The position numbers were made by a program, and so were the translations under genes. Of a stretch of DNA of 64,000 nucleotides, positions 33,201 to 41,756 are shown piece after piece. Origin of the DNA: Nocardia macrotermitis. Lineage in GTDB: Bacteria; Actinomycetota; Actinomycetes; Mycobacteriales; Mycobacteriaceae. The notes beneath the pieces were generated by a model that was not told the DNA's origin, searched no databases, and worked only from the letters and a program-made list of their open reading frames with translations. Location: NCBI RefSeq assembly GCF_009604405.1, contig NZ_WEGK01000008.1, positions 62,001 through 126,000 on the forward strand, in the 5' to 3' direction. Every line of letters begins with the position of its first letter. The stretch's first letter is position 1.

Positions 33201-33398
33201 TCTCGTCCTCCTGCATCCCCGGTCACGGTTGTGGTCCGGGTCACCCGGAAGTGGGTGTCACAGGAGGTTATGCCGCGTGGGCGATACCCGTCGAACACCG
33301 ATTCTGCATCGAGTGATACCCGAAACGACAGGTCCGCCGCTCGCGCGGTCCCGGCCGTCAGCTGCGGAGTCTCATCATGAAACCTGTATCCTCGCAGG

Positions 33399-33908
33399 AT
33401 GAAGCACACGTCGTTCGCCCGCTGGCCCTGTTCCATCGCCCGGACGATGGATGTGCTCGGCGACCGCTGGACGCCGCTCGTGCTGCGCGAGGCGTTTTAT
33501 GGAATCCGCCGCTTCGACGACTTCCAGCAACAGCTGGGCATCGCCCGCAACACGCTCAGCGATCGGCTGCGCCGCCTGGTCGACGAGGGACTGCTCGAGA
33601 AGCGTCCGTACCACTCCGATCCCGTCTGGTACGAGTACGTCCTCACCGAGAAGGGCGCGGATTTCTGGAGCGTGCTGCTGACGATCAACCGCTGGGGCGA
33701 TCGCTGGCTGGCCGGGGCCGAAGGCGCGCCGATTACCGTGCACCACACTGCATGTGGGCACGACACCCAGGTCAAAGTGGTGTGCGAGCACTGCGACGAG
33801 CCGATGACGATCGAGGATTCACGGCTGCGGATGGGGCCCGGATATCCCCCGCATCTGCGGGAACGGCCCGACATTCGGGAGCGTTTCGCGCGGCAGGAAG
33901 TCGAGTAG
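33399..33908 (+). CDS. HxlR-family transcriptional regulator
   Basis: A 169-residue winged-helix regulator: 'CSIARTMDVLGDRWTPLVLREAFYGIRRFDDFQQQLGIARNTLSDRLRRLVDEGLLEKRPY' (about 11-70) is a clear HxlR DNA-binding domain, with the conserved Cys11 that senses redox or electrophiles in some members. The C-terminal extension carries a possible zinc-type cluster (HHTACGH ... VVCEHCDEP). A TATCCT box 6 nt before the ATG suggests a leaderless mRNA. The stop is 3 nt from the convergent lacI-type gene. Confidence 0.87.
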   Translation: MKHTSFARWPCSIARTMDVLGDRWTPLVLREAFYGIRRFDDFQQQLGIARNTLSDRLRRLVDEGLLEKRPYHSDPVWYEYVLTEKGADFWSVLLTINRWGDRWLAGAEGAPITVHHTACGHDTQVKVVCEHCDEPMTIEDSRLRMGPGYPPHLRERPDIRERFARQEVE

Positions 33909-33911
33909 CTT

Positions 33912-34910
33912 TCACGCCGTCGTCGAGCGCCGGGCGATCAGCTCGGGCATGAAGACGACGTGCTGATGGCGATGCGTGCCATCACCCGCGGCTTCCTCCA
34001 GCAACAGGCGTGCGGCGGTGCGGCCCAGTTCCTCGCGGGGCTGGCGGATCGAGGAAAGCGGAACCGCTGCCGCCGCGGCGAAGTCGATGTCGTCGTAGCC
34101 GATGACGGCCATATCGCCGGGCACGGCCAGGCCGCGCAGGGTCAGGGTTTGCAGGACGCCGAGGGCGAGCAGGTCGTTGGCGCAGAACAGTGCCGTGGGG
34201 CGGTCGGGGTCGTCCAGCAGTGTTGCCGCGGCGTCGCGTCCGGCTTCGAAAGTCAGTGCGGGAGTGGGGATGTCGTAGAGGCGGGCAGCGGCTGCGGCGA
34301 TCGTCTCGGCCGCGCCCCGACGACGTTCGCGCACCTGCGGCACCGCCGCGGGGCCGCCGACGAAACCGATCCGGGTGTGTCCGGCGGCGAGCAGATGTTC
34401 GGCGGCGAGCCGACCGCCCAGCACGTCGTCGACCGAGACCGAGCAGCGATCCGGCCGATCGCTGTGCCGGTCGACCAGGACCGCGGGCACGCCCTGTGCC
34501 GAGAGCGTGCGCAGCGCCTGTTCACCGTCGCCGTCGGCCGGGGTGATCAGCACTCCGCGCATGCGCTGCTGGGCGATCTGCTCGAGATGACGTTCCTCGC
34601 GCCGGGGATCGTCACCGCTGTTGCACATCACCAGCATCGCGTCGTGCCGCGCGGCCTCCTGCTCGGCGCCGTGCGCGACATCGGTGAAGAACGGGTTGGC
34701 CATGTCCAGCACCACCATGGCCAGCGTGCGGCTACTCCCCTCACGCAGTTGCCGCGCGGAATCGTTACGCACATAACCGGTTTCGGCGATCGCCCGGCGC
34801 ACCCGCTCGCGCGTCGCCTCGGACACCTGATCGGGCCGGTTGAGCACGTTGCTGACCGTGCCCAGCGAGACTCCGGCGCGCCGGGCCACTTCCTTGATGC
34901 TCACCGCCAT
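33912..34910 (-). CDS. LacI-family regulator of the rhamnose locus
   Basis: A 332-residue LacI/GalR repressor. Residues 1-55 are the HTH and hinge ('SIKEVARRAGVSLGTVSNVLNRPDQVSEATRERVRRAIAETGYVRNDSARQLR'); the rest is a periplasmic-binding-like sugar sensor ('GYDDIDFAAAAAVPLSSIRQPREELG' near the end). It is the last gene of the minus-strand rhamnose group, after the transporter and mutarotase. Two identical LacI-type palindromes TGAAACGTTTCA in the divergent promoter (36718-36729 and 36897-36908) are its likely operators. Rhamnose or a phosphorylated derivative would be the inducer (inference). Confidence 0.9.
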   Translation of the reverse strand: MAVSIKEVARRAGVSLGTVSNVLNRPDQVSEATRERVRRAIAETGYVRNDSARQLREGSSRTLAMVVLDMANPFFTDVAHGAEQEAARHDAMLVMCNSGDDPRREERHLEQIAQQRMRGVLITPADGDGEQALRTLSAQGVPAVLVDRHSDRPDRCSVSVDDVLGGRLAAEHLLAAGHTRIGFVGGPAAVPQVRERRRGAAETIAAAAARLYDIPTPALTFEAGRDAAATLLDDPDRPTALFCANDLLALGVLQTLTLRGLAVPGDMAVIGYDDIDFAAAAAVPLSSIRQPREELGRTAARLLLEEAAGDGTHRHQHVVFMPELIARRSTTA

Positions 34911-34985
34911 CGCGTGTCCTTCCCGTGACGAATGCGAGCATAATCGCCGCGGCCGGACACTCCGCCCGGCCGCGCCCGCGACGGG

Positions 34986-36293
34986 TCAGCCGCGCACCGC
35001 GACCGGATCGCCCGGATCGGTGACCTGCCCGTACCTTTCGACCTCGATCTCTCGCAACGTCTTGTTCCGGGTGCTCGGCGCCCACACGGTGCCGATGATC
35101 AAGGCCAGCGCCAGCAATGCGATCAGCAGCAGTCCCACCCAGGTCAGGCCCGTGGCGGCCAGTAGCGTCGGGAAGAAGTAGCTGAGCAGACCGGTCGCGG
35201 TGCGCACCACGAAGAACATGAACCCCTGTGCGCTGGCGCGATACGGCGTCGCGAACAGCTCACTGGTCCACAGGCTGTAGAAGGCCTGCGCGCCGATACC
35301 GCTCGAGATGCCCCACAGCACCGCGAAGGTCAGCAGTGTCAGCATGCCCGCGGAGGTGAAGAACACCAGCACACACCAGGCCAGCACACCCAGCGCCGCA
35401 CCGACGAGGTAGAGCATCCGCTGCGAGATCCGGTCGGCGAAGGCCATGAAGCCGAAATATGTTGCCAGCACGGTACATCCCCACACCAGCACCTGGAGCA
35501 GATCCTGCTGGACGGCGCTGTGCACCCCGGCGCTGTCGTACACCCGCGGCATGAAGATGCCCGCCTGCCCGGCCACGGTGTTCCAGAATCCGTACACACC
35601 CATCAGCATCAGCAGCGCGGTGATGTTCACCCGCCGGGAGAACAGGCCGCGCAGGCCGCGATCGCCCGCCGAGGAGGGCTGGCTGCCGCGTTCGGCGTCC
35701 TCGGTCCAGATCTGCGATTCGGCCAGCCCCTGCCGGACCCACCACACCACCGCGGCGACCACGAACAGGTGCAGGAAGATCAGCCGGGATCCGAGCAGCC
35801 CGAGCGGGGCCAGGCCCGCGGCCAGCGCGAAGCCGATCAGCGGGCCGATCGACCAGGCCAGCTGCGCGGTACCGACGTGCCGGGCGCGCGCGGCGTTCGG
35901 GGCCTGTTCGGCGATGTAGGTCCACGAGGCCGGGACGCCCGCGCCCACCGCGATGCCGGTGATCAGGAATCCGGCCAGCAGCATGCCGAAGTTGACCGCG
36001 CACGCCGCGATCAACACGCCGGCCATGTAGACCAGCAGGTCGTAGGTGTAGATCGCCTTGCGGCCGAAGCGATCACACAGCGGACCGCCCAGGCCCGCGC
36101 CGATCGCCGCGCCGAACGCGTTCGCGCTGAACGCCGCCAGCAGACCCACGGCCAGATTGCTCAGCCCGTAGGCGTGCTGCCAGAAGGTCAGGCTGGTGGC
36201 GATCGCGATGATCGATCCGGCCTCGATGTAGTTGGACATGGCGACGGAGATGGTGGCCCGCCAGCCGGTGGTGGAACGTGCGCCTAACTTCAT
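34986..36293 (-). CDS. MFS transporter, probable rhamnose uptake
   Basis: A 435-residue major facilitator with about twelve helices and sugar-porter-like loops ('GPLCDRFGRKAIYTYDLLVYMAG', 'GVPASWTYIAEQAPNAARARHVGTAQLAW'). It lies between the mutarotase gene and the lacI-type regulator on the same strand, so import of L-rhamnose (or a rhamnose-containing compound) is the natural inference. It is not RhaT, which belongs to a different transporter family. Confidence 0.82.
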   Translation of the reverse strand: MKLGARSTTGWRATISVAMSNYIEAGSIIAIATSLTFWQHAYGLSNLAVGLLAAFSANAFGAAIGAGLGGPLCDRFGRKAIYTYDLLVYMAGVLIAACAVNFGMLLAGFLITGIAVGAGVPASWTYIAEQAPNAARARHVGTAQLAWSIGPLIGFALAAGLAPLGLLGSRLIFLHLFVVAAVVWWVRQGLAESQIWTEDAERGSQPSSAGDRGLRGLFSRRVNITALLMLMGVYGFWNTVAGQAGIFMPRVYDSAGVHSAVQQDLLQVLVWGCTVLATYFGFMAFADRISQRMLYLVGAALGVLAWCVLVFFTSAGMLTLLTFAVLWGISSGIGAQAFYSLWTSELFATPYRASAQGFMFFVVRTATGLLSYFFPTLLAATGLTWVGLLLIALLALALIIGTVWAPSTRNKTLREIEVERYGQVTDPGDPVAVRG

Positions 36294-36369
36294 GATTCCT
36301 CGGTTGCAGATGGTGCCCGATGGCCGCCGCGCGGTGACATTCGGGCCGGTGAACTGGGGATAGGACGGA

Positions 36370-36705
36370 TCAGTCCAGGTGGAAGTACTCGTCCAGGCGT
36401 CGCATGGAGACGTCGACCGCTACGCCTTCGGGCGTCCGGAAGTATTCGGCCATGGTCCGCTGCCAGCGGGTGTTGACCTCGTTCGATGCCATCGCTTCGG
36501 TCGCGCGGGCGAAGTCGGCGGTCTCCAGATAGCCGATCACCAGACCGTCCTCGGGCCGCAGGAACAGCGAATAGTTGGACCAGCCGGCCTCGCGTAGCGC
36601 GTCGAGCAGGTCCGGCCAGACGGTCTCGTGGGCGGCGAGGTAGTCCTCGACGCGATCGGGCCGCAGCTCCAGGACGAAGCAGACGCGCTCAGGTTTGTCA
36701 CCCAT
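36370..36705 (-). CDS. rhaM: L-rhamnose mutarotase
   Basis: A 111-residue protein of the RhaM/YiiL family, interconverting alpha and beta anomers of L-rhamnose. The family pattern is intact: 'RVCFVLELRPDRVEDYLAAHETVWPDLLDALREAGWSNYSLFL' with the active-site His, and 'MRRLDEYFHLD' at the C-terminus. The ATG at 36705 has GGAG 5 nt upstream. A LacI-type operator lies 12 nt further upstream. Confidence 0.93.
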   Translation of the reverse strand: MGDKPERVCFVLELRPDRVEDYLAAHETVWPDLLDALREAGWSNYSLFLRPEDGLVIGYLETADFARATEAMASNEVNTRWQRTMAEYFRTPEGVAVDVSMRRLDEYFHLD

Positions 36706-36717
36706 ACACACTCCGAG

Positions 36718-36729
36718 TGAAACGTTTCA
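36718..36729. promoter_or_regulatory. LacI-type operator O1 (rhaM side)
   Basis: TGAAACGTTTCA, a perfect 12-bp palindrome with the central CG typical of LacI/GalR operators, 12 bp upstream of the rhaM start. Confidence 0.8.
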
Positions 36730-36896
36730 GATTGTTACCGGGATCACCATAGAGGCGTGGTCGCTCTCACGTCAACAACTCCCCCGGATCGAGCGAGTGG
36801 ATTTCAAGATCGCAGGTACGGGCGATCTTGACGGACGCCCAACCTCTGCCGGGTGCTTGACCGCCATTTCGGAGTGCTGTAGCTTCGCTCACATAT

Positions 36897-36908
36897 TGAA
36901 ACGTTTCA
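36897..36908. promoter_or_regulatory. LacI-type operator O2 (rhaI side)
   Basis: A second, identical TGAAACGTTTCA, 13 bp upstream of the rhaI ATG. The centres of the two sites are 179 bp apart, which would permit looping across the divergent promoters. Confidence 0.8.
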
Positions 36909-36921
36909 TCAGGAGTGGGTG

Positions 36922-38097
36922 ATGAGTGCACCACGTGCGGACCAGCGCGTCCGCGAGACACTGCGGAATCAGCGGATCGAACTGCCGTCCTGGGCGTTCG
37001 GCAACTCGGGCACCCGGTTCAAGGTGTTCGCCCAACCGGGCGTGCCGCGCGATCCGTTCGAGAAGATCGCCGACGCCGCCCAGGTGCAGCGGTACACCGG
37101 CATCGCACCGCTGGTCTCGCTGCACATCCCCTGGGACACCGTGGAGGATTACGGCAAGCTCGCCGAACACGCTGCGGCACTGGGTGTTTCGATCGGCGTG
37201 ATCAATTCGAACACTTTCCAGGACGACGACTATCGACTCGGCAGCGTCTGCCATCCCGATCCGGCGGTGCGGCGCAAGGCGATCGAACATCTGAAGGACT
37301 GCCTGCGGATCATGGCGGCGACCGGATCCGACGCGCTCAAGCTGTGGTTCGCCGACGGAATCAACTACCCGGGTCAGGACGATCTGACCGACCGGCAGCG
37401 CCGCCTGGCCGACGCACTGGACGAGGTGTATGACGCGCTGACCGGTGAGCAGCGAATCCTGTTGGAGTACAAGCTGTTCGAACCGGCCTTCTACGCCACC
37501 GACGTGCCCGACTGGGGTACCGCCTACGCGCACACCCTGCGGTTGGGGCCGAAGGCGAAGGTGGTGGTCGACACGGGACACCATGCGCCGCATACGAATA
37601 TCGAATTCATCGTCGCGTTCCTGATCGCCCAGGGCAAGCTCGGCGCGTTCGACTTCAACTCCCGGTTCTACGCCGACGACGATCTGATGGTCGGCGCGGC
37701 CGATCCGTTCCAGTTGTTCCGGATCATGAACGAGATCGTGCTGGCCGACGCGGTGACGCCGGATTCGGGCATCGGATTCATGCTCGACCAGTGCCACAAC
37801 ATCGAGCCCAAGATCCAGGCGCAGATCCGCTCGGTGCTGAACGTCCAGGAGGCCACCGCCAAGGCGCTGCTGGTCGACCGGGACGCGCTGGCCCTCGCGC
37901 AACGTGAGGGAGATGTGCTGGGGGCCAACGCTATTCTGATGGACGCCTACAACACCGACGTGCGGCCGCTGCTGGCCGATCTGCGCGTCGAGATGGGGCT
38001 GGACCCCGACCCGGTCGCCGCGTATCGGCGCTCGGGCTATCTCGAGAAAGTCATCGACGAACGTACCGGTGGCGTGGCCGCCGGTTGGGGAGCCTGA
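36922..38097 (+). CDS. rhaI: L-rhamnose isomerase
   Basis: A 391-residue TIM-barrel isomerase converting L-rhamnose to L-rhamnulose. It is of the Pseudomonas stutzeri/actinobacterial RhaI type rather than E. coli RhaA. Metal and substrate segments: 'LVSLHIPWDTVEDYGKLAEHAAALGVSIGVINSNTFQDDDYRLGSVCHPD', 'LLEYKLFEPAFYATDVPDWGTAYAH', 'VVVDTGHHAPHTNIEFIVA' and 'FDFNSRFYADDDLMVG'. AGGAG precedes the ATG at 36922. First gene of the plus-strand rhamnose operon, under operator O2, with rhaEW 2 nt behind. Confidence 0.94.
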   Translation: MSAPRADQRVRETLRNQRIELPSWAFGNSGTRFKVFAQPGVPRDPFEKIADAAQVQRYTGIAPLVSLHIPWDTVEDYGKLAEHAAALGVSIGVINSNTFQDDDYRLGSVCHPDPAVRRKAIEHLKDCLRIMAATGSDALKLWFADGINYPGQDDLTDRQRRLADALDEVYDALTGEQRILLEYKLFEPAFYATDVPDWGTAYAHTLRLGPKAKVVVDTGHHAPHTNIEFIVAFLIAQGKLGAFDFNSRFYADDDLMVGAADPFQLFRIMNEIVLADAVTPDSGIGFMLDQCHNIEPKIQAQIRSVLNVQEATAKALLVDRDALALAQREGDVLGANAILMDAYNTDVRPLLADLRVEMGLDPDPVAAYRRSGYLEKVIDERTGGVAAGWGA

Positions 38098-38099
38098 AC

Positions 38100-40136
38100 A
38101 TGAGCAACGAGACCGTGCGCGATCTGCTGGACCGCAGCAACCGGCTGGGTGCGGATCCGCGCAACACCAATTACGCGGGCGGCAACACCTCCGCGGTGGG
38201 CGCGGAGGTCGATCCGGTCACCGGTGAGTCGGTGGATCTGTTGTGGGTCAAGGGATCCGGTGGTGATCTGGGTACGTTGACCGAGGCCGGGCTCGCGGTG
38301 CTGCGGATGGATCGGCTGCGCGCGCTGCCTTCGGTGTATCCGGGTGTGGAGCGTGAGGACGAGATGGTCGCGGCGTTCGACTACTGCCTGCACGGGCGGG
38401 GTGGCGCCGCGCCGAGTATCGATACCGCGATGCACGCGCTGGTCGAGGCCGCGCACGTGGATCATCTGCACCCTGATTCGGGAATCGCGCTGGCGACCGC
38501 GGCCGACGGGGAGGCGCTGACCAAGGAGTGTTTCGGCGACCGGGTGGTGTGGGTGCCGTGGCGACGTCCAGGGTTCCAGCTCGGACTGGATATCGCCGCG
38601 ATCCGGCGGGAGAATCCGCAAGCCATCGGCTGTATTCTGGGTGGGCACGGTATCACCGCGTGGGGTGCGAGTTCTTCCGAGTGCGAGGCGCATTCGCTCG
38701 AGATCATCCGTACCGCAGAGGAATTCATCCGCACGCACGGGCGGCCCGAACCGTTCGGCGCGCTCGTGGATCACTTCGCACCCGTGGCCGAGGACCAACG
38801 GCGCAGGCGCGCAGCGGAACTCGCGCCGGTGATCCGCGGGCTGGCCTCCACCGATCGACCGCAGATCGGGCATTTCGACGACAGCGACGCGGTGCTGGAC
38901 TTCCTGGCGCGCGCCGAACATCCGCGGCTGGCCGCGCTGGGCACCTCCTGCCCGGATCACTTCCTGCGCACCAAGATTCGACCGCTGGTGCTGGACACCG
39001 CCGCCGACGCGCCGCTGGATCAGGTGCTCGACCGGCTGCGCGAACTGCACGCCGCGTATCGCGAGGACTACGCGGCGTACTACCGGCAGCACGCGACTCC
39101 CGATTCGCCGCCGATGCGTGGCGCGGATCCGGCGATCGTGCTGGTGCCCGGGATCGGCATGTTCAGTTTCGGGCGTGACGCGCAGACCGCCCGGGTCGCG
39201 AGCGAGTTCTACCGCAACGCGATCAATGTGATGCGTGGCGCGGAGGCGATCTCGCGCTACTCCCCCATCGACGAATCCGAGAAGTTCCGGATCGAGTACT
39301 GGGCGCTCGAGGAGGCCAAACTCGCGCGCATGCCGAAGCCGAAACCGCTGGCCACCCGCATCGCGCTGGTCACCGGCGGTGGGTCCGGGATCGGGCGGGC
39401 GATCGCGTTGCGATTGGCGGCCGAGGGGGCCTGTGTGGCGGTGGCCGATCGCGACGGTGAAGCCGCCGCGCGGGTGGCCGCGGAGATCGGGTCGGCCGAT
39501 GTGGCGGTGCCGGTCACCGTCGATGTGACCGATCCGGCGGCGATCCGCGCGGCGATCGACGCGACCGCGCTCGCGTTCGGCGGGGTGGATCTGGTGGTCA
39601 ACAATGCCGGGCTGTCGATCTCCAAATCGCTGCTCGAGACGACCGAATCCGATTGGGACGTGCAGCATTCGGTGATGGCGCGGGGTTCGTTCCTGGTCGC
39701 CCGCGAGGCCGCCCGCGCGATGATCGCGCAGGACATGGGCGGGGACATCGTCTACATCGTGAGCAAGAACGCGGTGTTCGCCGGGCCGAACAACCTCGCC
39801 TACGGATCCGCGAAAGCCGATCAGGCACACCAGGTTCGGTTGCTCGCGGCCGAACTCGGCGAGTACGGTATCCGGGTCAACGGGGTGAATCCCGATGGCG
39901 TGGTGCGTGGTTCGGGCATCTTCGCCGGTGGCTGGGGTGCGCAGCGCGCGGCGGTGTACGGGGTGCCGGAGCAGGATCTCGGGGCGTTCTACGCGCAGCG
40001 CACCATTCTCAAGCGGGAAGTGCTGCCCGATCATGTCGCGAACGCCGTCTTCGCGCTGACGGCCGGTGAGTTGTCGCATACCACCGGGTTGCACGTCCCG
40101 GTGGATGGCGGTGTGGCGGCGGCGTTCCTGCGATGA
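38100..40136 (+). CDS. rhaEW: Bifunctional rhamnulose-1-phosphate aldolase / lactaldehyde dehydrogenase
   Basis: A 678-residue fusion. Residues about 15-390 are a class II aldolase domain (zinc His in 'HLHPDSG' and 'GGHGITAWG') that splits L-rhamnulose 1-phosphate into DHAP and L-lactaldehyde. Residues about 415-678 are a short-chain dehydrogenase ('ALVTGGGSGIGRAIALRLAAEG', 'NNAGLS', 'YGSAKADQ') that oxidises L-lactaldehyde to L-lactate. This fusion is known from Bacillus (YuxG) and several actinobacteria. The downstream lutABC genes consume the lactate. The stop overlaps the start of a 21-codon ORF as ATGA. Confidence 0.93.
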   Translation: MSNETVRDLLDRSNRLGADPRNTNYAGGNTSAVGAEVDPVTGESVDLLWVKGSGGDLGTLTEAGLAVLRMDRLRALPSVYPGVEREDEMVAAFDYCLHGRGGAAPSIDTAMHALVEAAHVDHLHPDSGIALATAADGEALTKECFGDRVVWVPWRRPGFQLGLDIAAIRRENPQAIGCILGGHGITAWGASSSECEAHSLEIIRTAEEFIRTHGRPEPFGALVDHFAPVAEDQRRRRAAELAPVIRGLASTDRPQIGHFDDSDAVLDFLARAEHPRLAALGTSCPDHFLRTKIRPLVLDTAADAPLDQVLDRLRELHAAYREDYAAYYRQHATPDSPPMRGADPAIVLVPGIGMFSFGRDAQTARVASEFYRNAINVMRGAEAISRYSPIDESEKFRIEYWALEEAKLARMPKPKPLATRIALVTGGGSGIGRAIALRLAAEGACVAVADRDGEAAARVAAEIGSADVAVPVTVDVTDPAAIRAAIDATALAFGGVDLVVNNAGLSISKSLLETTESDWDVQHSVMARGSFLVAREAARAMIAQDMGGDIVYIVSKNAVFAGPNNLAYGSAKADQAHQVRLLAAELGEYGIRVNGVNPDGVVRGSGIFAGGWGAQRAAVYGVPEQDLGAFYAQRTILKREVLPDHVANAVFALTAGELSHTTGLHVPVDGGVAAAFLR

Positions 40137-40198
40137 ACGAGATGCCGTTCCCCGCGACCAACGTCGGCTGGAGCATCGCCGAGGCGGTACGGCGATGA
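40133..40198 (+). CDS. 21-residue micro-ORF in the rhamnose operon
   Basis: MNEMPFPATNVGWSIAEAVRR, starting at an ATG that overlaps the rhaEW stop (ATGA) and ending in a stop that overlaps the next ORF's ATG (again ATGA). Ordinary composition, no recognised family. It is listed because three consecutive ATGA junctions connect rhaEW, this ORF, the next 40-codon ORF and rhaB. Whether the peptide has a role or only passes ribosomes along is unknown. Confidence 0.4.
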   Translation: MNEMPFPATNVGWSIAEAVRR

Positions 40199-40317
40199 GT
40201 GAAACTCAGTGCAGCGCAACCACACTCGACCAGCAGCGTCAAACAGGTGACGCTATGAACGAGACACCTTCCGCCGCAAAGGGACTCGTACTCACAGGCA
40301 CACGGATGGTCTCATGA
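40195..40317 (+). CDS. 40-residue micro-ORF coupling to rhaB
   Basis: Starts MSETQCSATTLDQQRQTGDA, contains an internal MNETPSAAKG, and stops at 40317, overlapping the rhaB ATG as ATGA. The internal segment resembles the start of the preceding micro-ORF in both DNA (ATGAACGAGA shared) and protein (MNE.P), suggesting a small duplication. No family recognised; no good ribosome site precedes rhaB other than this coupling. Confidence 0.4.
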   Translation: MSETQCSATTLDQQRQTGDAMNETPSAAKGLVLTGTRMVS

Positions 40318-41756
40318 TCAGCGAGAGCGTATTCGCCGCAGTGGATCTGGGGGCGTCGAGCGGGCGGGTTGTGCGCGGGGAGATCGATGCCGAGCGGATC
40401 GAGTTGCGGGAGGTGCATCGGTTCGTGAATCGGCCGCTGGCGCTGCCGGATGGTTTGCACTGGAATGTCGGTGCTCTGTTCGAGCAGTTGTGTGTCGGGC
40501 TGGCGGCGGCGGGGCCGGTGCGGTCGGCTGGAATCGATTCCTGGGCAGTGGATTACGGTCTGCTCGATGCTCAAGGGGCGCTGTTGGGATTGCCGTATCA
40601 CTATCGGGACCCGCGGGCGTCGGCGCCGCCGCCGATCGGTCCGGTGGAGTTGTTCGAACGCACGGGACTCGCGGATCTGCCGTTCAACACCATTCATCAG
40701 CTGCGGGCCGAGTCTGCCGAGCGACTCGGCGCGGCGCGGAATCTGCTGCTGATTCCCGATCTGCTCGGTTACTGGCTGACCGGGGCGGTCGGGGCCGAGC
40801 GGACGAATGCGTCCACGACCGGGCTGTTCCATGCCACCCGGCAGGACTGGGATCGGGAGTTGATCGATCGGATCGGCCTGCCGCAGCGGCTGTTCGGCGC
40901 GATCGAGGATCCGGGGACGTCGCTTGGACCGGTGCGGCCAGCGCTGCGAGACGCGATCGGCGGGCGGGCGCTCGAACTGGTCCGGGTCGCCTCGCACGAC
41001 ACCGCGAGCGCGGTCGCGGCGATGCCCGCGCGGACGGATCGGTTCGCGTATATCTGCACCGGGACCTGGTCGCTGGTCGGACTCGAACGTCCCGCGCCGC
41101 TGTTGACACCGGCCGCACGCGAACGCGGGTTCACCAATGAGACCGGGGTCGCGGGAATTCGCTTCCTGCGCAACGTGATGGGTCTGTGGCTGCTCCAGGA
41201 ATGCCTGCGCGAATGGCCGGGTTCGAACACCGCCGAACTGGTCGCGGCCGCCGCAGAACTGCCCGCGCTGCGCACGCTGATCGACGTCGACGATCCCGAC
41301 TTCCTGGCCCCGGCGCAGGCCGGTGAACCGCCTATGACCGTGCGAATCGCCGCGCATTGCGACGGCCCGGTACCGCGCACGCCCGCCGAATTCACCCGGT
41401 GCGTCATCGACAGTCTGGCCCTGGGCCACGCCCGCGCCGTGGCCGACGCGGTCGCCGTGCACGGCGCGGAGGTCGAGGTCGTGCACCTGGTCGGCGGCGG
41501 TGTGCACAACGCGTCGCTGTGTCAGGCCACCGCCGACGCCTGTGACCGGCCGGTCGCGGCGGGCCCGGCCGAGGCCACCGCGCTGGGTAATCTGCTGGCC
41601 CAGGCCATCGCCGCCGATGTGCTGCCCGACTGGCCGCACGCGCGGTACCTTGTCGCACGGACGCATCCACCCACCCACTACTCGCCCAGCGGCGACCGGG
41701 CCTGGCGGACCGCACTGGACCGGGTCACCGCGCTCGCGCGGAAGAGAGCCGCATGA
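40314..41756 (+). CDS. rhaB: Rhamnulokinase
   Basis: A 480-residue FGGY-family kinase phosphorylating L-rhamnulose at O-1 with ATP. N-terminal phosphate motif 'FAAVDLGASSGRVVRGEID', then 'AGIDSWAVDYGLLD', 'GLPYHYRDPRAS', 'LPFNTIHQL', 'CTGTWSLVGLE' and the adenosine-binding 'VHLVGGGVHNASLCQATADACDRPVAAGPAEATALGNLLAQA'. Its stop overlaps the lutA start (ATGA). It acts between RhaI and RhaEW although it follows them in the operon. Confidence 0.94.
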   Translation: MISESVFAAVDLGASSGRVVRGEIDAERIELREVHRFVNRPLALPDGLHWNVGALFEQLCVGLAAAGPVRSAGIDSWAVDYGLLDAQGALLGLPYHYRDPRASAPPPIGPVELFERTGLADLPFNTIHQLRAESAERLGAARNLLLIPDLLGYWLTGAVGAERTNASTTGLFHATRQDWDRELIDRIGLPQRLFGAIEDPGTSLGPVRPALRDAIGGRALELVRVASHDTASAVAAMPARTDRFAYICTGTWSLVGLERPAPLLTPAARERGFTNETGVAGIRFLRNVMGLWLLQECLREWPGSNTAELVAAAAELPALRTLIDVDDPDFLAPAQAGEPPMTVRIAAHCDGPVPRTPAEFTRCVIDSLALGHARAVADAVAVHGAEVEVVHLVGGGVHNASLCQATADACDRPVAAGPAEATALGNLLAQAIAADVLPDWPHARYLVARTHPPTHYSPSGDRAWRTALDRVTALARKRAA

